Shown here one piece after another: positions 44,555-53,096 of a stretch of 64,000 nt of DNA; within the stretch, counting starts at the first letter, position 1; every line of letters starts with the position of its first letter. Made by a program: the position numbers and the translations under genes. Below the pieces are notes generated by a model. That model was not told the origin of the DNA. It saw nothing but the letters and a program-made list of their open reading frames with translations, and did no database searches. The stretch lies in assembly GCA_041392805.1 (NCBI GenBank), contig JAWKLJ010000002.1, positions 248,001-312,000 on the forward strand, in the 5' to 3' direction. Origin of the DNA: Saprospiraceae bacterium (lineage in GTDB: Bacteria; Bacteroidota; Bacteroidia; Chitinophagales; Saprospiraceae).

Positions 44555-44683
44555 TTGGACTTTTGACCTTCGCGCTGTTTTGAAGGCGAAAGGTGGAAAT
44601 GGGAAGGCGGAAAGGCTCAGGGGCGCAATTTTCCCACATCTAGCTCGAAAACCGGAGGATTGCCAAAAACGTCAAAAGCCCAA
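44555..44683 (-). mobile_element. MITE-like element, family 1, copy R2 (reverse orientation)
   Basis: Bounded by TTGGACTTTTGAC (44555-44567) and GTCAAAAGCCCAA (44671-44683), 129 bp. The core GGAAAGGCTCAGGGGCGCAA matches the other copies. TTTTTAT occurs on both sides (44549-44555 and 44685-44691), a possible 7 bp target duplication, although low in complexity. Confidence 0.8.
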
Positions 44684-44694
44684 GTTTTTATCAC

Positions 44695-45132
44695 TTAGTG
44701 ATTATTGCGCCGCCTCCGAATTTCATCGAGTAAGTATTGTTTAAATTCAGCATTTGCCTTTAAAAATAGCAGCATTTGTTTGGCCGTAACAATAGCCCTA
44801 AAACGGACAAAATAATTTTTCTTTAGAGACAATAATTCATCCTCCATTCGCAGCCGATTTTCCAGCGCTTCTTGGGCTTGGGTCTCATCCATCTCAGCGA
44901 GAAATCCTTGCGTTTTATACCTTTGCCTGATCTTGTTCTCTTCGGCCTCATATTCTCCATGGATCGGCCAAAAATCTTGTGCTTGCTTGGGCGAAAGTTG
45001 CATTATCTTTGTAATAAAAGCGACGCGTTCAGCCTCTACCCTGTCTCTTCGAGTGACCTGGCCATATAAGGGGGCCATACTGCTCAGCATTAGAACGAGT
45101 ATAAAGAGACCGTCAACTATTTTTTTTCCCAT
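44695..45132 (-). CDS. Small periplasmic Spy/CpxP-like protein
   Basis: 145 residues from the ATG at 45132 (MGKKIVDGLFILVLMLSSMAPLYGQ, a signal peptide). A TTG six codons upstream also opens the frame but is unlikely. The mature part is entirely helical and charged (FITKIMQLSPKQAQDFWPIHGEYE, ENRLRMEDELLSLKKNYF). LSPKQAQDFWPI is in the place of the LTxxQ motif of Spy/CpxP proteins. These act as periplasmic chaperones or stress sensors. It is the third gene of the sigma/anti-sigma operon, a setting common for such proteins. Confidence 0.6.
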   Translation of the reverse strand: MGKKIVDGLFILVLMLSSMAPLYGQVTRRDRVEAERVAFITKIMQLSPKQAQDFWPIHGEYEAEENKIRQRYKTQGFLAEMDETQAQEALENRLRMEDELLSLKKNYFVRFRAIVTAKQMLLFLKANAEFKQYLLDEIRRRRNNH

Positions 45133-45146
45133 AATTTTTATTTTTT

Positions 45147-45680
45147 TCAATCAAGGTCAACCGCTTCCCAAAGACTTTCAAAGGAGCCTTCATCCATTTG
45201 CTGAATGATTTCCTCCAAGCTATCTTCCATTAGCGCTGGCCCTTCCGTTTCAGTTGCATCCAAGGCATCCATCGATGTTTCTGAATAGGCTTCCATTAAT
45301 AAATCCGTGTCAAAGTCATTGATGTTGGCGATTACATACGCCTCCAGTTCTTCCTTGTTAAAGGCCAGATCGGGTAGTACTTCAACTGGTTTAAACAGCC
45401 AAAACCCTATACATAATAAGCAGACAATGGTCGCGAAGGCATAGGCCAAATGAGGTTGCCATATAGCATTCCAAAGTGCTTGCCCCCAAGCCCATGGGTT
45501 GGTTCTCTTGCTTGAATGGTCCACAGCTTCCTGTTCTACTGCTGCCAACACATTGGCTGTCAACTGTTTGAAATAATCGGGTGGCACCCGAAACCCATTG
45601 TCCTGGTCTTGAGCCTTTATTCTTGCCAGGAATGGAGCTATTTCTTCCAGTTCCTGTTTTATTTTTTCTTTTTCTCTCAT
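45147..45680 (-). CDS. Single-pass membrane protein, likely anti-sigma factor
   Basis: A 177-residue protein. The N-terminal part is cytosolic (KEKIKQELEEIAPFLARIKAQ, then PPDYFKQLTANVLAAVEQE). One membrane helix lies at about 78-95 (LAYAFATIVCLLCIGFWLF), and an acidic periplasmic tail follows. The position 19 bases after the ECF sigma gene and this topology suggest that it binds the sigma factor and releases it on an envelope signal. No ZAS zinc motif is present, so the family is uncertain. Confidence 0.6.
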   Translation of the reverse strand: MREKEKIKQELEEIAPFLARIKAQDQDNGFRVPPDYFKQLTANVLAAVEQEAVDHSSKRTNPWAWGQALWNAIWQPHLAYAFATIVCLLCIGFWLFKPVEVLPDLAFNKEELEAYVIANINDFDTDLLMEAYSETSMDALDATETEGPALMEDSLEEIIQQMDEGSFESLWEAVDLD

Positions 45681-45699
45681 TGCTTTGACTTATCAGGGC

Positions 45700-46260
45700 T
45701 TAACCCCCTTTTAACGTATGTTCAATTTTTTTTACGGCATGGTGATAAGACGCTTTTAGCCCACCCACAGAAGTGCCTAAGACCGCCGATATGTCTTGGT
45801 AATTCATTTCTTCAAAATACCTCAACTGGAAAATGATTTTTTGTTTTTCTGGGAGTTGGTGGATGGCCTTTTGCAGCGCTAGTTGGATGTCGTTACCATC
45901 AAAATAATCATCTGCTTTTAAATGTGCGGCCAGCATTAAATGGCTATTATCAATAGAATCCGTATCTCTTTTTTTCTTTTTATTCAAAAAGGTGATGGCT
46001 TCATTGGTCGCAATTCGGTATAGCCAAGTATAAAGAGATGATTTTCCTTCAAAACGTTCAATATTCCGAAAAACCTTTACCAAACAATTTTGGGTGACAT
46101 CATTAGCATCCTCGTGCTCCAACACCATTTTTCGAATATGCCAGTACAGGCGTTCTTGGTACTTTTCAAGCAACAGCCTAAAGCCACGTTCCTGCTGGCC
46201 CTTATCTTGGATAAGATCTAGGATCAGTTCATCATTTATATCTGCTAAGGCTGTCTGCAA
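45700..46260 (-). CDS. ECF-type RNA polymerase sigma factor
   Basis: A 186-residue sigma factor. Region 2 is at about 25-95: YQERLYWHIRKMVLEHEDANDVTQNCLVKVFRNI, then TWLYRIATNEAITFL. Region 4 is at about 125-180: LPEKQKIIFQLRYFEEMNYQDISAVLGTSVGGLKASYHHAVKKI. No extra domains. An in-frame stop lies two codons before the TTG at 46260 and the first ATG is deep in region 2, so TTG is the start that I infer. It probably directs transcription of envelope-stress or surface genes and is controlled by the membrane protein downstream. The upstream gap holds a family 1 element. Confidence 0.85.
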   Translation of the reverse strand: MQTALADINDELILDLIQDKGQQERGFRLLLEKYQERLYWHIRKMVLEHEDANDVTQNCLVKVFRNIERFEGKSSLYTWLYRIATNEAITFLNKKKKRDTDSIDNSHLMLAAHLKADDYFDGNDIQLALQKAIHQLPEKQKIIFQLRYFEEMNYQDISAVLGTSVGGLKASYHHAVKKIEHTLKGG

Positions 46261-46282
46261 ATTTTATCAGGTTTATATGTTT

Positions 46283-46414
46283 TTGGACTTTTGACGCTTT
46301 TGGTAATCCTACGATTTCCAGGCTAGAAATGGGAAGTTGGAAGTGGGAAAATTGCGCTCCTGAGCCTTTCCGCCTTCCGATTTCCGCCTTCATAACTGCG
46401 AATGTCAAAAGTCC
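46283..46414 (+). mobile_element. MITE-like element, family 1, copy R3 (forward orientation)
   Basis: The 132 bp element runs from TTGGACTTTTGAC (46283-46295) to GTCAAAAGTCC (46404-46414). The core GTGGGAAAATTGCGCTCC is shared with R4. ATGTTT is found on both sides (46277-46282, 46418-46423), a possible target duplication. It occupies most of the region upstream of the sigma-factor gene, only 23 bases from its start. Confidence 0.8.
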
Positions 46415-46455
46415 CGTATGTTTGACTCCTACAAATGGAAATGGTTTAATCGGTC

Positions 46456-47421
46456 CTATAAGGATTTTACAGCCGCAGTATCATCCAATTTATCTAATTC
46501 TAAGATAGTTTTCCCCTCTTTTTCATAATACATCTGCTGAAACTTTACCTCTGATATTATTTCTGCACAAGTATAAGAGCTATTGGCATGCACATTTTGA
46601 GAAAAAGTCTCATCAAAACCCTGAATTAAAACAAGAATTTCGGTTTCTATCTGTTTGATATCCTTAGCATTTTTGTTGAACAGTGGACTTTTTTCATCGA
46701 TAGGATGGACCAGTGTCCAGTTTAGCGGAAAAAGGTTGACCCTGCTTCTTTCCAAAGGCAACTGCTGAAAACGGCGTTTCCTTTCCGTGCCCTTCTCCTC
46801 CAACCACGTCATGGTGACTTGTGCCTCCAGGTTAATGATCTTATTGCTGCGAAGATTGACAATCCGGAATTGAAGACTTTTACCTTCCCCAAAAGGTGCA
46901 ATAATGGCATTTTTACTGAATTTGATCTGCGCCTTAGGTTTAGCAAAACGGGCAAATAATAACCCCGTCGCCAGCGCAAAGGCTAACAAGCCAATGAAGG
47001 CATCAAAGGACGCCAGCAGATCAGCGCTCAGGGTTTGTGGAATAATACTTCCGTAGCCAACGGTGGTAAATGTTTGGATACTGAAGAAAAAAGCATGCGT
47101 AAATTGCTCCAAGGACGACTTCTCCATCATCCCACTTAATGATTCGGGACCTAATAGCCAAAATAAAAAGGCAAAACCCGCATTGACCATGCCGTAAATT
47201 AAGGTTAACAGTCCCAAAAATCTAGACCAGGGCAATTCTACCAGATCTTGGTAGATCGTCCACACTGATTGGCCTTCTCTGATGATATTAAAGGAGCCAT
47301 CTTTGTTGATGAGTCGCCCACCTTGGGTCATTATTTTATCACCCAGACCCAGGTCATTCTCATGTGCATCATCGGCCGAACCATTTCTGCGAAAAGAATT
47401 TGTAAAGTCAGTAAGTTTCAT
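46456..47421 (-). CDS. KirBac-type inward-rectifier potassium channel
   Basis: 321 residues from the ATG at 47421 (MKLTDFTNSFRRNG). An amphipathic slide helix (VWTIYQDLVELPWSRF) leads to membrane helix 1 (about 67-92). The pore helix follows with the selectivity filter TTVGYG (119-124), then membrane helix 2 (about 135-155). The C-terminal half is the beta-sandwich Kir domain: GKSLQFRIVNLRSNKIINLEA and NLFPLNWTLVHPIDEKSPL. The filter predicts potassium selectivity and the cytosolic domain gates the pore. The gene starts about 100 bases from the divergent transporter. Confidence 0.9.
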   Translation of the reverse strand: MKLTDFTNSFRRNGSADDAHENDLGLGDKIMTQGGRLINKDGSFNIIREGQSVWTIYQDLVELPWSRFLGLLTLIYGMVNAGFAFLFWLLGPESLSGMMEKSSLEQFTHAFFFSIQTFTTVGYGSIIPQTLSADLLASFDAFIGLLAFALATGLLFARFAKPKAQIKFSKNAIIAPFGEGKSLQFRIVNLRSNKIINLEAQVTMTWLEEKGTERKRRFQQLPLERSRVNLFPLNWTLVHPIDEKSPLFNKNAKDIKQIETEILVLIQGFDETFSQNVHANSSYTCAEIISEVKFQQMYYEKEGKTILELDKLDDTAAVKSL

Positions 47422-47518
47422 CGTTGAAAATATATTTGATATAATCCTGGTTTCAAGCAATCCTTCAACCATTTGTTCAGATCATTATACTATTTTTGCC
47501 CCTTCAAAAATAATAACC

Positions 47519-48409
47519 TTGCAAACAACAACCGTCCCACCCGCTTTTAGCCTCAAAAACTGGCTATTGCTACTTTTTCTCAGCATCATCTGGGGGACCT
47601 CCTATATTTTGATTAAAAAAGCAGTAGGAGTGTATACGCCTATGCAGGTGGGGAGTCTCCGCCTAAGTATTGCGGCACTTTTTTGTTTCCCTTTTGTGTG
47701 GTACCAGTGGCGGAAAATACCCTGGGAAAGGATAAAAGTACTGCTATTGGTTGGGATTACCGGTACCGGCGTTCCCTCTTTTCTATTTCCACTGGCACAA
47801 ACCAATATCAGTAGCTCCCTTGCAGGTATCCTCAATTCTCTTACGCCACTTTTTACCTTGATTATTGGAATGCTTCTTTTTCGGACCAACTTTGCTTGGG
47901 GAAAAACACTTGGCGTTACGATTGGTTTAATCGGTGCCGCTAGTTTATTCTTTTTTGGCGAAAAAGCAGGTTTTCATGGCAGTGTTTCTTATGGTTTTCT
48001 AATTGTATTTGCTACCATGTGTTATGCCACCAGTTCTAACCTGGTAGGCTTTTATCTCCGGGACATTAGTTCTATCATCATCAGCACGACCTCTTTCATT
48101 ATGGTCGGAATACCAGCGATGATTTACCTTTTTACAACAGGCTTTACAAATACCTTAATGCAGCACCCACAAGCTTGGGAAGCTTTGGGTTATATCGCTA
48201 TTCTGGCTATTATCAGCACCGTTCTGGCATCTATCCTTTTCTTCAAATTGATACAACTAACCTCTCCTGTTTTTGCCTCCATGATCAGCTATATTGTGCC
48301 CATTGTTGCCTTGCTTTGGGGCCTCTTGGATAATGAGGTCATTAGCGTCGCACATTTTTTTGGCATGGGCCTGATTTTGGCAGGCGTGTATTTGAGTAGG
48401 AAGGGGTAA
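47519..48409 (+). CDS. EamA/DMT-family transporter
   Basis: A ten-helix inner-membrane carrier of about 296 residues with two EamA repeats. The first begins at NWLLLLFLSIIWGTSYILIKKAVG, the second at SYGFLIVFATMCYATSSNL and ends VFASMISYIVPIVALLWGLL. No ATG lies in the likely start region; the open frame continues into the divergent potassium-channel gene. The TTG at 47519 gives the usual family length, so I use it. The substrate is unknown; DMT members often export amino acids or metabolites. Confidence 0.78.
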   Translation: MQTTTVPPAFSLKNWLLLLFLSIIWGTSYILIKKAVGVYTPMQVGSLRLSIAALFCFPFVWYQWRKIPWERIKVLLLVGITGTGVPSFLFPLAQTNISSSLAGILNSLTPLFTLIIGMLLFRTNFAWGKTLGVTIGLIGAASLFFFGEKAGFHGSVSYGFLIVFATMCYATSSNLVGFYLRDISSIIISTTSFIMVGIPAMIYLFTTGFTNTLMQHPQAWEALGYIAILAIISTVLASILFFKLIQLTSPVFASMISYIVPIVALLWGLLDNEVISVAHFFGMGLILAGVYLSRKG

Positions 48410-48417
48410 CGGAGACG

Positions 48418-50112
48418 CTAGTTTCCCAAAAAAATCTGATTCAAAATCTTCAAGCTAATCAAATAAGTCGGCTTGACGCCATCAACCCCGAGGCTACCAG
48501 AAGCCAGTGTCGCCCCAGTCACCAATGGATTATCCGAGGCATAGTAGGCGTAGCGAAGAACGACCTTTGATCCAATGCCCCCTTTCCTGATTTTAGTGGC
48601 TGCCTGAATGGCTTTTTGATAGTGTGCCCCCTCCATCTCTAGCCCAATGGCCTTCCAGGAAGACTTGTGAAAATAACGTAGAATATCTTTGTTTTGGAGA
48701 CTTGTACCTAAAACACTGATCATTGGACCTTCAAAAACGCGTAAGCCAAAACCTTCGAAATCACTTTTTTTCAAAGCGTTTTCTATGGGATAATTATCGG
48801 CTGTACCTTCAAAAACATGAGCGGTAGGTACCATAATATCACCCTTTTCTCCTTCCAGTATCCCAGCCTTGCCCATAATAGAAATGGAGTTGACCGTAAT
48901 GGGTGTTTTTTTATTGCTCTGCTCAAAGGGCTTGAGCAATTCATCAAGGGTTTCAAAGGCCTGTTCGCCAAAGGCATAATCCATGACTAATAAAACGGGC
49001 TGTTTGGCTTCGATATAGGACTTTTGCCATTGGATAGCTGGCGAAAAACGAACACTTGTCATCTTAGCCGTGTCAAAAACCTGGACGGAGATATTCGTCC
49101 CACTGGTATCATCAATTTGGATCATGCCATGTTGGTGAGCAAACTGGGCAACTGTTTTCCGAAGCTTGTCATTATGGGGTAAACTTAAATCACGAGCAAT
49201 ATCATCCAGGTCATCTTGTAGGCGATCTAAAGCATCAGGCGCGTAAAGACTATTCATAATACTGTGCAAATTGGCACTAATGATATGAATAGGACGATCT
49301 AATAAATGCAGCTCCTTGAGATGTCGTTTGATATGCTGGGCCCATAGTTCGCCATACACATGATGGCCGATTTTCTCGCGTAGAGAAGAAGAAAAGCTGA
49401 TTTCCCTGTCCTCCCCTTCCGTGGCTTCATCAAATGATAACTTCCCCAACCAATAGGTGATGTGAAAAATGCTATTTACTGCCTCGCTGTTGGCAAATCG
49501 CTCACAGGCAGCAAGCGTCTCATCATAGGTGCGGCCAAGCATGGTACTGAGGTAGGTATAAGCGACTTCCTTATTAAATTCTTCTCCATTTTTTTCGAGT
49601 GTTACAATCTTTTCGAGCATTTTCCACTCCCTTTTCTTTCGCCCTTTTTGATCCTGGCTATTAGACCTGATTTTTTCTGCCATGATATACATAAAAGTAA
49701 GGTGGGTCAAAACATCATAGATGTCAGAACGACCACGTGTCATCTCAATGTACATCTCATCTTGGTCAATCCGATAACAATCTCTCCTTCTTTTAGGAGG
49801 AATAATCGGCTCAAAAGAGCTATGCTCAAAACCCTCACGAGAAATAAGGCGGACAAACCTACACTCTTCAATCCCTCTCGGTAGTCGCTGAAAAATATAC
49901 AGAAGACCATCTAATTCTACTCTTTCCGGGTCATTTAGATCGCCATAAATTTCAGGACTAAGCTGCTTTAAGGCACTAATCATCGCTTCTCCCGAAACCC
50001 CTAAGGGCTTATAATTGCCTCTAATGAAGAGGTGCCGCATGGCGATGTAAAGGCGTTCAATCGCTGCTCGGGATTCCTGAGCACGGCTGCGTGGTTTACG
50101 GAGATGTGTCAT
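48418..50112 (-). CDS. DUF6909-like protein with nucleoside-phosphorylase-like C-terminal half
   Basis: A 564-residue cytosolic protein. The N-terminal half (about 1-330) is helical with polar segments (RDCYRIDQDEMYIEMTRGRS). The C-terminal half looks like the phosphorylase/MTA-SAH nucleosidase fold: VLLVMDYAFGEQAFETLDEL, then ISIMGKAGILEGEKGDIMVP, and IGLEMEGAHYQKAI in the position of the EME motif that binds ribose in that fold. I assign the DUF6909 name from memory of length and style, so treat it as tentative. Its role may lie in nucleoside or nucleotide binding. It is convergent with the transporter gene, with an 8-base gap. Confidence 0.55.
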   Translation of the reverse strand: MTHLRKPRSRAQESRAAIERLYIAMRHLFIRGNYKPLGVSGEAMISALKQLSPEIYGDLNDPERVELDGLLYIFQRLPRGIEECRFVRLISREGFEHSSFEPIIPPKRRRDCYRIDQDEMYIEMTRGRSDIYDVLTHLTFMYIMAEKIRSNSQDQKGRKKREWKMLEKIVTLEKNGEEFNKEVAYTYLSTMLGRTYDETLAACERFANSEAVNSIFHITYWLGKLSFDEATEGEDREISFSSSLREKIGHHVYGELWAQHIKRHLKELHLLDRPIHIISANLHSIMNSLYAPDALDRLQDDLDDIARDLSLPHNDKLRKTVAQFAHQHGMIQIDDTSGTNISVQVFDTAKMTSVRFSPAIQWQKSYIEAKQPVLLVMDYAFGEQAFETLDELLKPFEQSNKKTPITVNSISIMGKAGILEGEKGDIMVPTAHVFEGTADNYPIENALKKSDFEGFGLRVFEGPMISVLGTSLQNKDILRYFHKSSWKAIGLEMEGAHYQKAIQAATKIRKGGIGSKVVLRYAYYASDNPLVTGATLASGSLGVDGVKPTYLISLKILNQIFLGN

Positions 50113-50332
50113 CCCTTGTTTTTAGACTGCAATTTAGGAAAAGGTCGGAGAAGTAGTAGCTATTGTCGTTCTAAAGCACCCTCCTTTATGATGAATAGGC
50201 CTTTAATCCGTATTTCTGGTAAGTAAAAAAGATTATAGGTTCATCCCGAATTTCTGCCAAACTAATTCAAGGTTTCATTCCTTCAGACATACTCTTAAGC
50301 TTCTGATGTCTGACTCGTGTTCATTAAAATGA

Positions 50333-51052
50333 CTATTGGGCATCAACGACCCCCGTATCCGCCGTCTTTTTCTGATGTAGGCGGTAGGTCAAATTCAACC
50401 CGCCAATACCATACCAATCATTTTTATGAGGATTACCCGCATAACTAACCCCATCCAAGTAATCACTAAAAGTAACGCGCAACCCATATTCAAATCCCAA
50501 CACCCACTGGTCCGTCAAATCAATTTTTAGACCAGCGCCTACCGGAATAACCAGTCTGAAGGTAGAGACGTCTTTTGCCTGGTCCTTTGCAACCAACTCA
50601 GCCATGCTAGAATTTACCGAATTGAATATGGTTTTTGGATTAAAATAAGCTAGCCCTATACCACCTGTCAGGTAAGGAGAAACGATTTTATGAAATTTCT
50701 CTTCCTTGTATCGCTTACTGCCAATGGGTTCCCAGGCTATCATACCGGAAAATTCGTGTACCGGGGAAGAAAAGCTAAAACCGCGGGCACTCAGCCGATC
50801 AAAATTAGCATCTTTTCCTGTTAGCCTGCCGTTATAGTAATTTAGCTTGAGCGCTAATTCAGAAGACAAAAATTTGCTGGCGTGCAAACCAAAAGCAAAA
50901 TTTGTTTCTTTAAATGTGGATAAGTCTGGATCAATCAGGTCGCCAGCAATATTGGAACCACCTAAGGATAGTCCCAATTCCCATTGGTGCTTTTGGCCAG
51001 AAAGTTGCATTAATAATCCAATAGAGAATAATAGCGTAAAAAAATGCTTCAT
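50333..51052 (-). CDS. DUF6089-like outer-membrane beta-barrel protein
   Basis: A 239-residue protein with signal peptide ending at LSGQ. The mature chain is a predicted eight-strand barrel with alternating aromatic residues (WELGLSLGGSNIAGDL, ALKLNYYNGRLTGKD, WVLGFEYGLRVTFSDYLDGVSYAGN). The segment DYLDGVSYAGNPHKNDWYGIGGL is nearly repeated in the next gene upstream, so the two are related. The C-terminal tail after the last strand is short and has no OmpA domain. It is a probable surface or structural protein of the outer membrane. Confidence 0.75.
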   Translation of the reverse strand: MKHFFTLLFSIGLLMQLSGQKHQWELGLSLGGSNIAGDLIDPDLSTFKETNFAFGLHASKFLSSELALKLNYYNGRLTGKDANFDRLSARGFSFSSPVHEFSGMIAWEPIGSKRYKEEKFHKIVSPYLTGGIGLAYFNPKTIFNSVNSSMAELVAKDQAKDVSTFRLVIPVGAGLKIDLTDQWVLGFEYGLRVTFSDYLDGVSYAGNPHKNDWYGIGGLNLTYRLHQKKTADTGVVDAQ

Positions 51053-51358
51053 TGTTTTGTTTTTAAAAGTAGTTTTTATTTATATGTAAAATAATTATCC
51101 ATTTTGACGAATAATCCCCTTTAAAATCACCTTACCTGTTAATTATGCTCCATTACAAATAATAATAATGTATATATATGTTGAACGAACGTTCAGAACC
51201 ACAGTTGCAACAAATGTTTTTTTTTTAAATATAATTATAAAAAGAAGGGTAGACATCATTTATCAGCGAAGCAGCATGTTTACCAGGATAGGTAAGGCAG
51301 GGAGGACGAACGCTACTTCCCGTTTTCATGGCTGATTATACACCGGGATATCCTTATA
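51053..51358. other. Intergenic region between the two barrel genes
   Basis: 306 bases without a gene. GAACGAACGTTC (51183-51194) has 5 bp arms around AA and could be an operator for the leftward barrel gene, about 130 bases before its start. AT-rich runs flank it. No terminator was identified for the longer barrel gene upstream. Confidence 0.3.
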
Positions 51359-52897
51359 TTACCTAAACAACTGAAATTCTACGCGTCGATTTTGTTGACG
51401 ACCTTTTTCGCTCGTATTTTCGGAGATAGGGTAGCCGGAGCCGTATCCCTTAAATTCCATTCTACCTGATGGAATGCCTTGACTTCGCAAATAATCATAA
51501 CAAGCCCTAGCCCTTCGGGTAGATAATTGCAGGTTCTCCGTATTATTCCCTTCTATATCAGAATACCCTTTAATTAAAAGCTGATAATTGGGATAGGTCT
51601 TCAAGAAATCCAGAATGTTGTCCAGTAGGGAATAGCGTTCAATCTCAGCGGTTCCAGAGGGAAAGATCACCATTTGTCGGTTCAGCATAGCAGCCTCATC
51701 CTCTGGTCGAATTTGCAAAGGACAGCCTTGCTGAGAATATAAGCCAAAAAGCGTAGGACATTTATCTTGTGCATCTTCGATACCATCACCATCGGTATCT
51801 GGGCAACCGTCAAAGATCGCTAAACCGTACTCCCCAGGGCATTTGTCATCCTCATCTAAAAGACCATCTTCATCTGAATCAGTAGGAGGGCAGCCTAATC
51901 TTTCCACAGGGCCAGGATGCAAAGGACAGGGGTCATCCGTATCGGCAATGCCGTCTCCATCGGTATCAATGGGCGGACACCCTCGCAATTGGATGAGTCC
52001 TGCAATATCCGGGCAAATATCGTCCTGGTCGGCAATCCCATCATTGTCTCTATCGGGGCATCCTCCCATTTGCCGGGTACCTGGGACATTAGGACAAATA
52101 TCGTTGATATCTGCTATTCCGTCTCCATCTGTATCAGGACAGCCATTATGCGTGGCAAGCCCAGGCTGATTAGGACAGGCATCTTTATAATCGACGATCC
52201 CATCTTTGTCCAGATCGCTTTTTCCGAATTTATAGCCAAACTTAAGACCTAAGGTGCCATACCAATCATTACCTTCCGGGTTTCCAGCGTGGCTGACACC
52301 ATCCAGGTAATCGGTAAAGGTCAAACGGAATCCTGCTTCTAGACCAAGCTGTATTTTCGAATTGAGTTTAACTTCAAAGCCAGCACCAAATGGTAGGCAA
52401 GGTTGAATCTTACCCGGCAAATTACTTTGGTCAAATGCAATCGCATCTCGTAAATCAGGCAGTTTTGCTCTATTTAAAGTCGCTTTAGGCGAAAGGTGAA
52501 AAAGGCCTAATCCACCAAAACCATAGGGAGAGAAGAAAGGTAAGCTTTTTTGCCCCGTCTTAAAAAACGGGTGCCATTGAAGGTTAAGATATACTTCCGT
52601 AATTTGAGTAGTAAAATAAAAGCTACGCAATTTTCGATCGGCATAGTTGCGATCATCACCAGAAATCTCGCCGGTGCCAAGATGGGCTTGTAAATACAAA
52701 TTTTCTTTTAAATGCCGACTCAAATAGAACCCCAACCAAGTATTCGTTTCCTTTGGGTTGGGAAGACTGGTCCGGACCAAGTCACCCGTGTAATTTATCC
52801 CACCAGTATATACACCCCCTTCCCATATTTGGCTTTGAGCGATGAGTAAAGTCGGGATAAAACAAAATAAAAAAACCGAATAGCCGGCAATTCTCAT
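51359..52897 (-). CDS. DUF6089-like barrel fused to TSP3 repeats and an OmpA domain
   Basis: A 512-residue protein from the ATG at 52897 (signal peptide ends LLIAQ). Residues about 20-230 form the same barrel type as the downstream gene (GGVYTGGINYTGDL, then TDYLDGVSHAGNPEGNDWYG). Seven thrombospondin type-3-like calcium-binding repeats follow (DKDGIVDYKDACPNQPG and similar, to about residue 390). The C-terminal OmpA domain is NLQLSTRRARACYDYLRSQG and FKGYGSGYPIS, and would bind peptidoglycan. So the protein spans the outer membrane, the calcium-rich stalk and the cell wall. Confidence 0.85.
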   Translation of the reverse strand: MRIAGYSVFLFCFIPTLLIAQSQIWEGGVYTGGINYTGDLVRTSLPNPKETNTWLGFYLSRHLKENLYLQAHLGTGEISGDDRNYADRKLRSFYFTTQITEVYLNLQWHPFFKTGQKSLPFFSPYGFGGLGLFHLSPKATLNRAKLPDLRDAIAFDQSNLPGKIQPCLPFGAGFEVKLNSKIQLGLEAGFRLTFTDYLDGVSHAGNPEGNDWYGTLGLKFGYKFGKSDLDKDGIVDYKDACPNQPGLATHNGCPDTDGDGIADINDICPNVPGTRQMGGCPDRDNDGIADQDDICPDIAGLIQLRGCPPIDTDGDGIADTDDPCPLHPGPVERLGCPPTDSDEDGLLDEDDKCPGEYGLAIFDGCPDTDGDGIEDAQDKCPTLFGLYSQQGCPLQIRPEDEAAMLNRQMVIFPSGTAEIERYSLLDNILDFLKTYPNYQLLIKGYSDIEGNNTENLQLSTRRARACYDYLRSQGIPSGRMEFKGYGSGYPISENTSEKGRQQNRRVEFQLFR

Positions 52898-53096
52898 TAT
52901 TTTTTGACCGCATTTAGTATAATATAGCAAAAATAACTATTTACCAGACTTTTGACGGCATCCCGATCAAATTGTAACATATTAATTAAAAAAAAATGTA
53001 AAAAATAGCGTTTCCCACCGACTCTTGTATGAAAATGGAAAACACAACTTCTACGCCAGGTTGAATGGTGCTACTTTTACAAGAATTCGCAAAGCC

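Larger units (their letters stand above)
44197..44694. other. Intergenic region holding a terminator and a family 1 MITE-like copy
   Basis: 498 bases. The left part (44197-44480) is AT-rich with no gene and should hold the TPR promoter. A terminator read leftward is at 44489-44520 and a family 1 element is at 44555-44683, between the Spy-like gene and that terminator. Confidence 0.55.
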
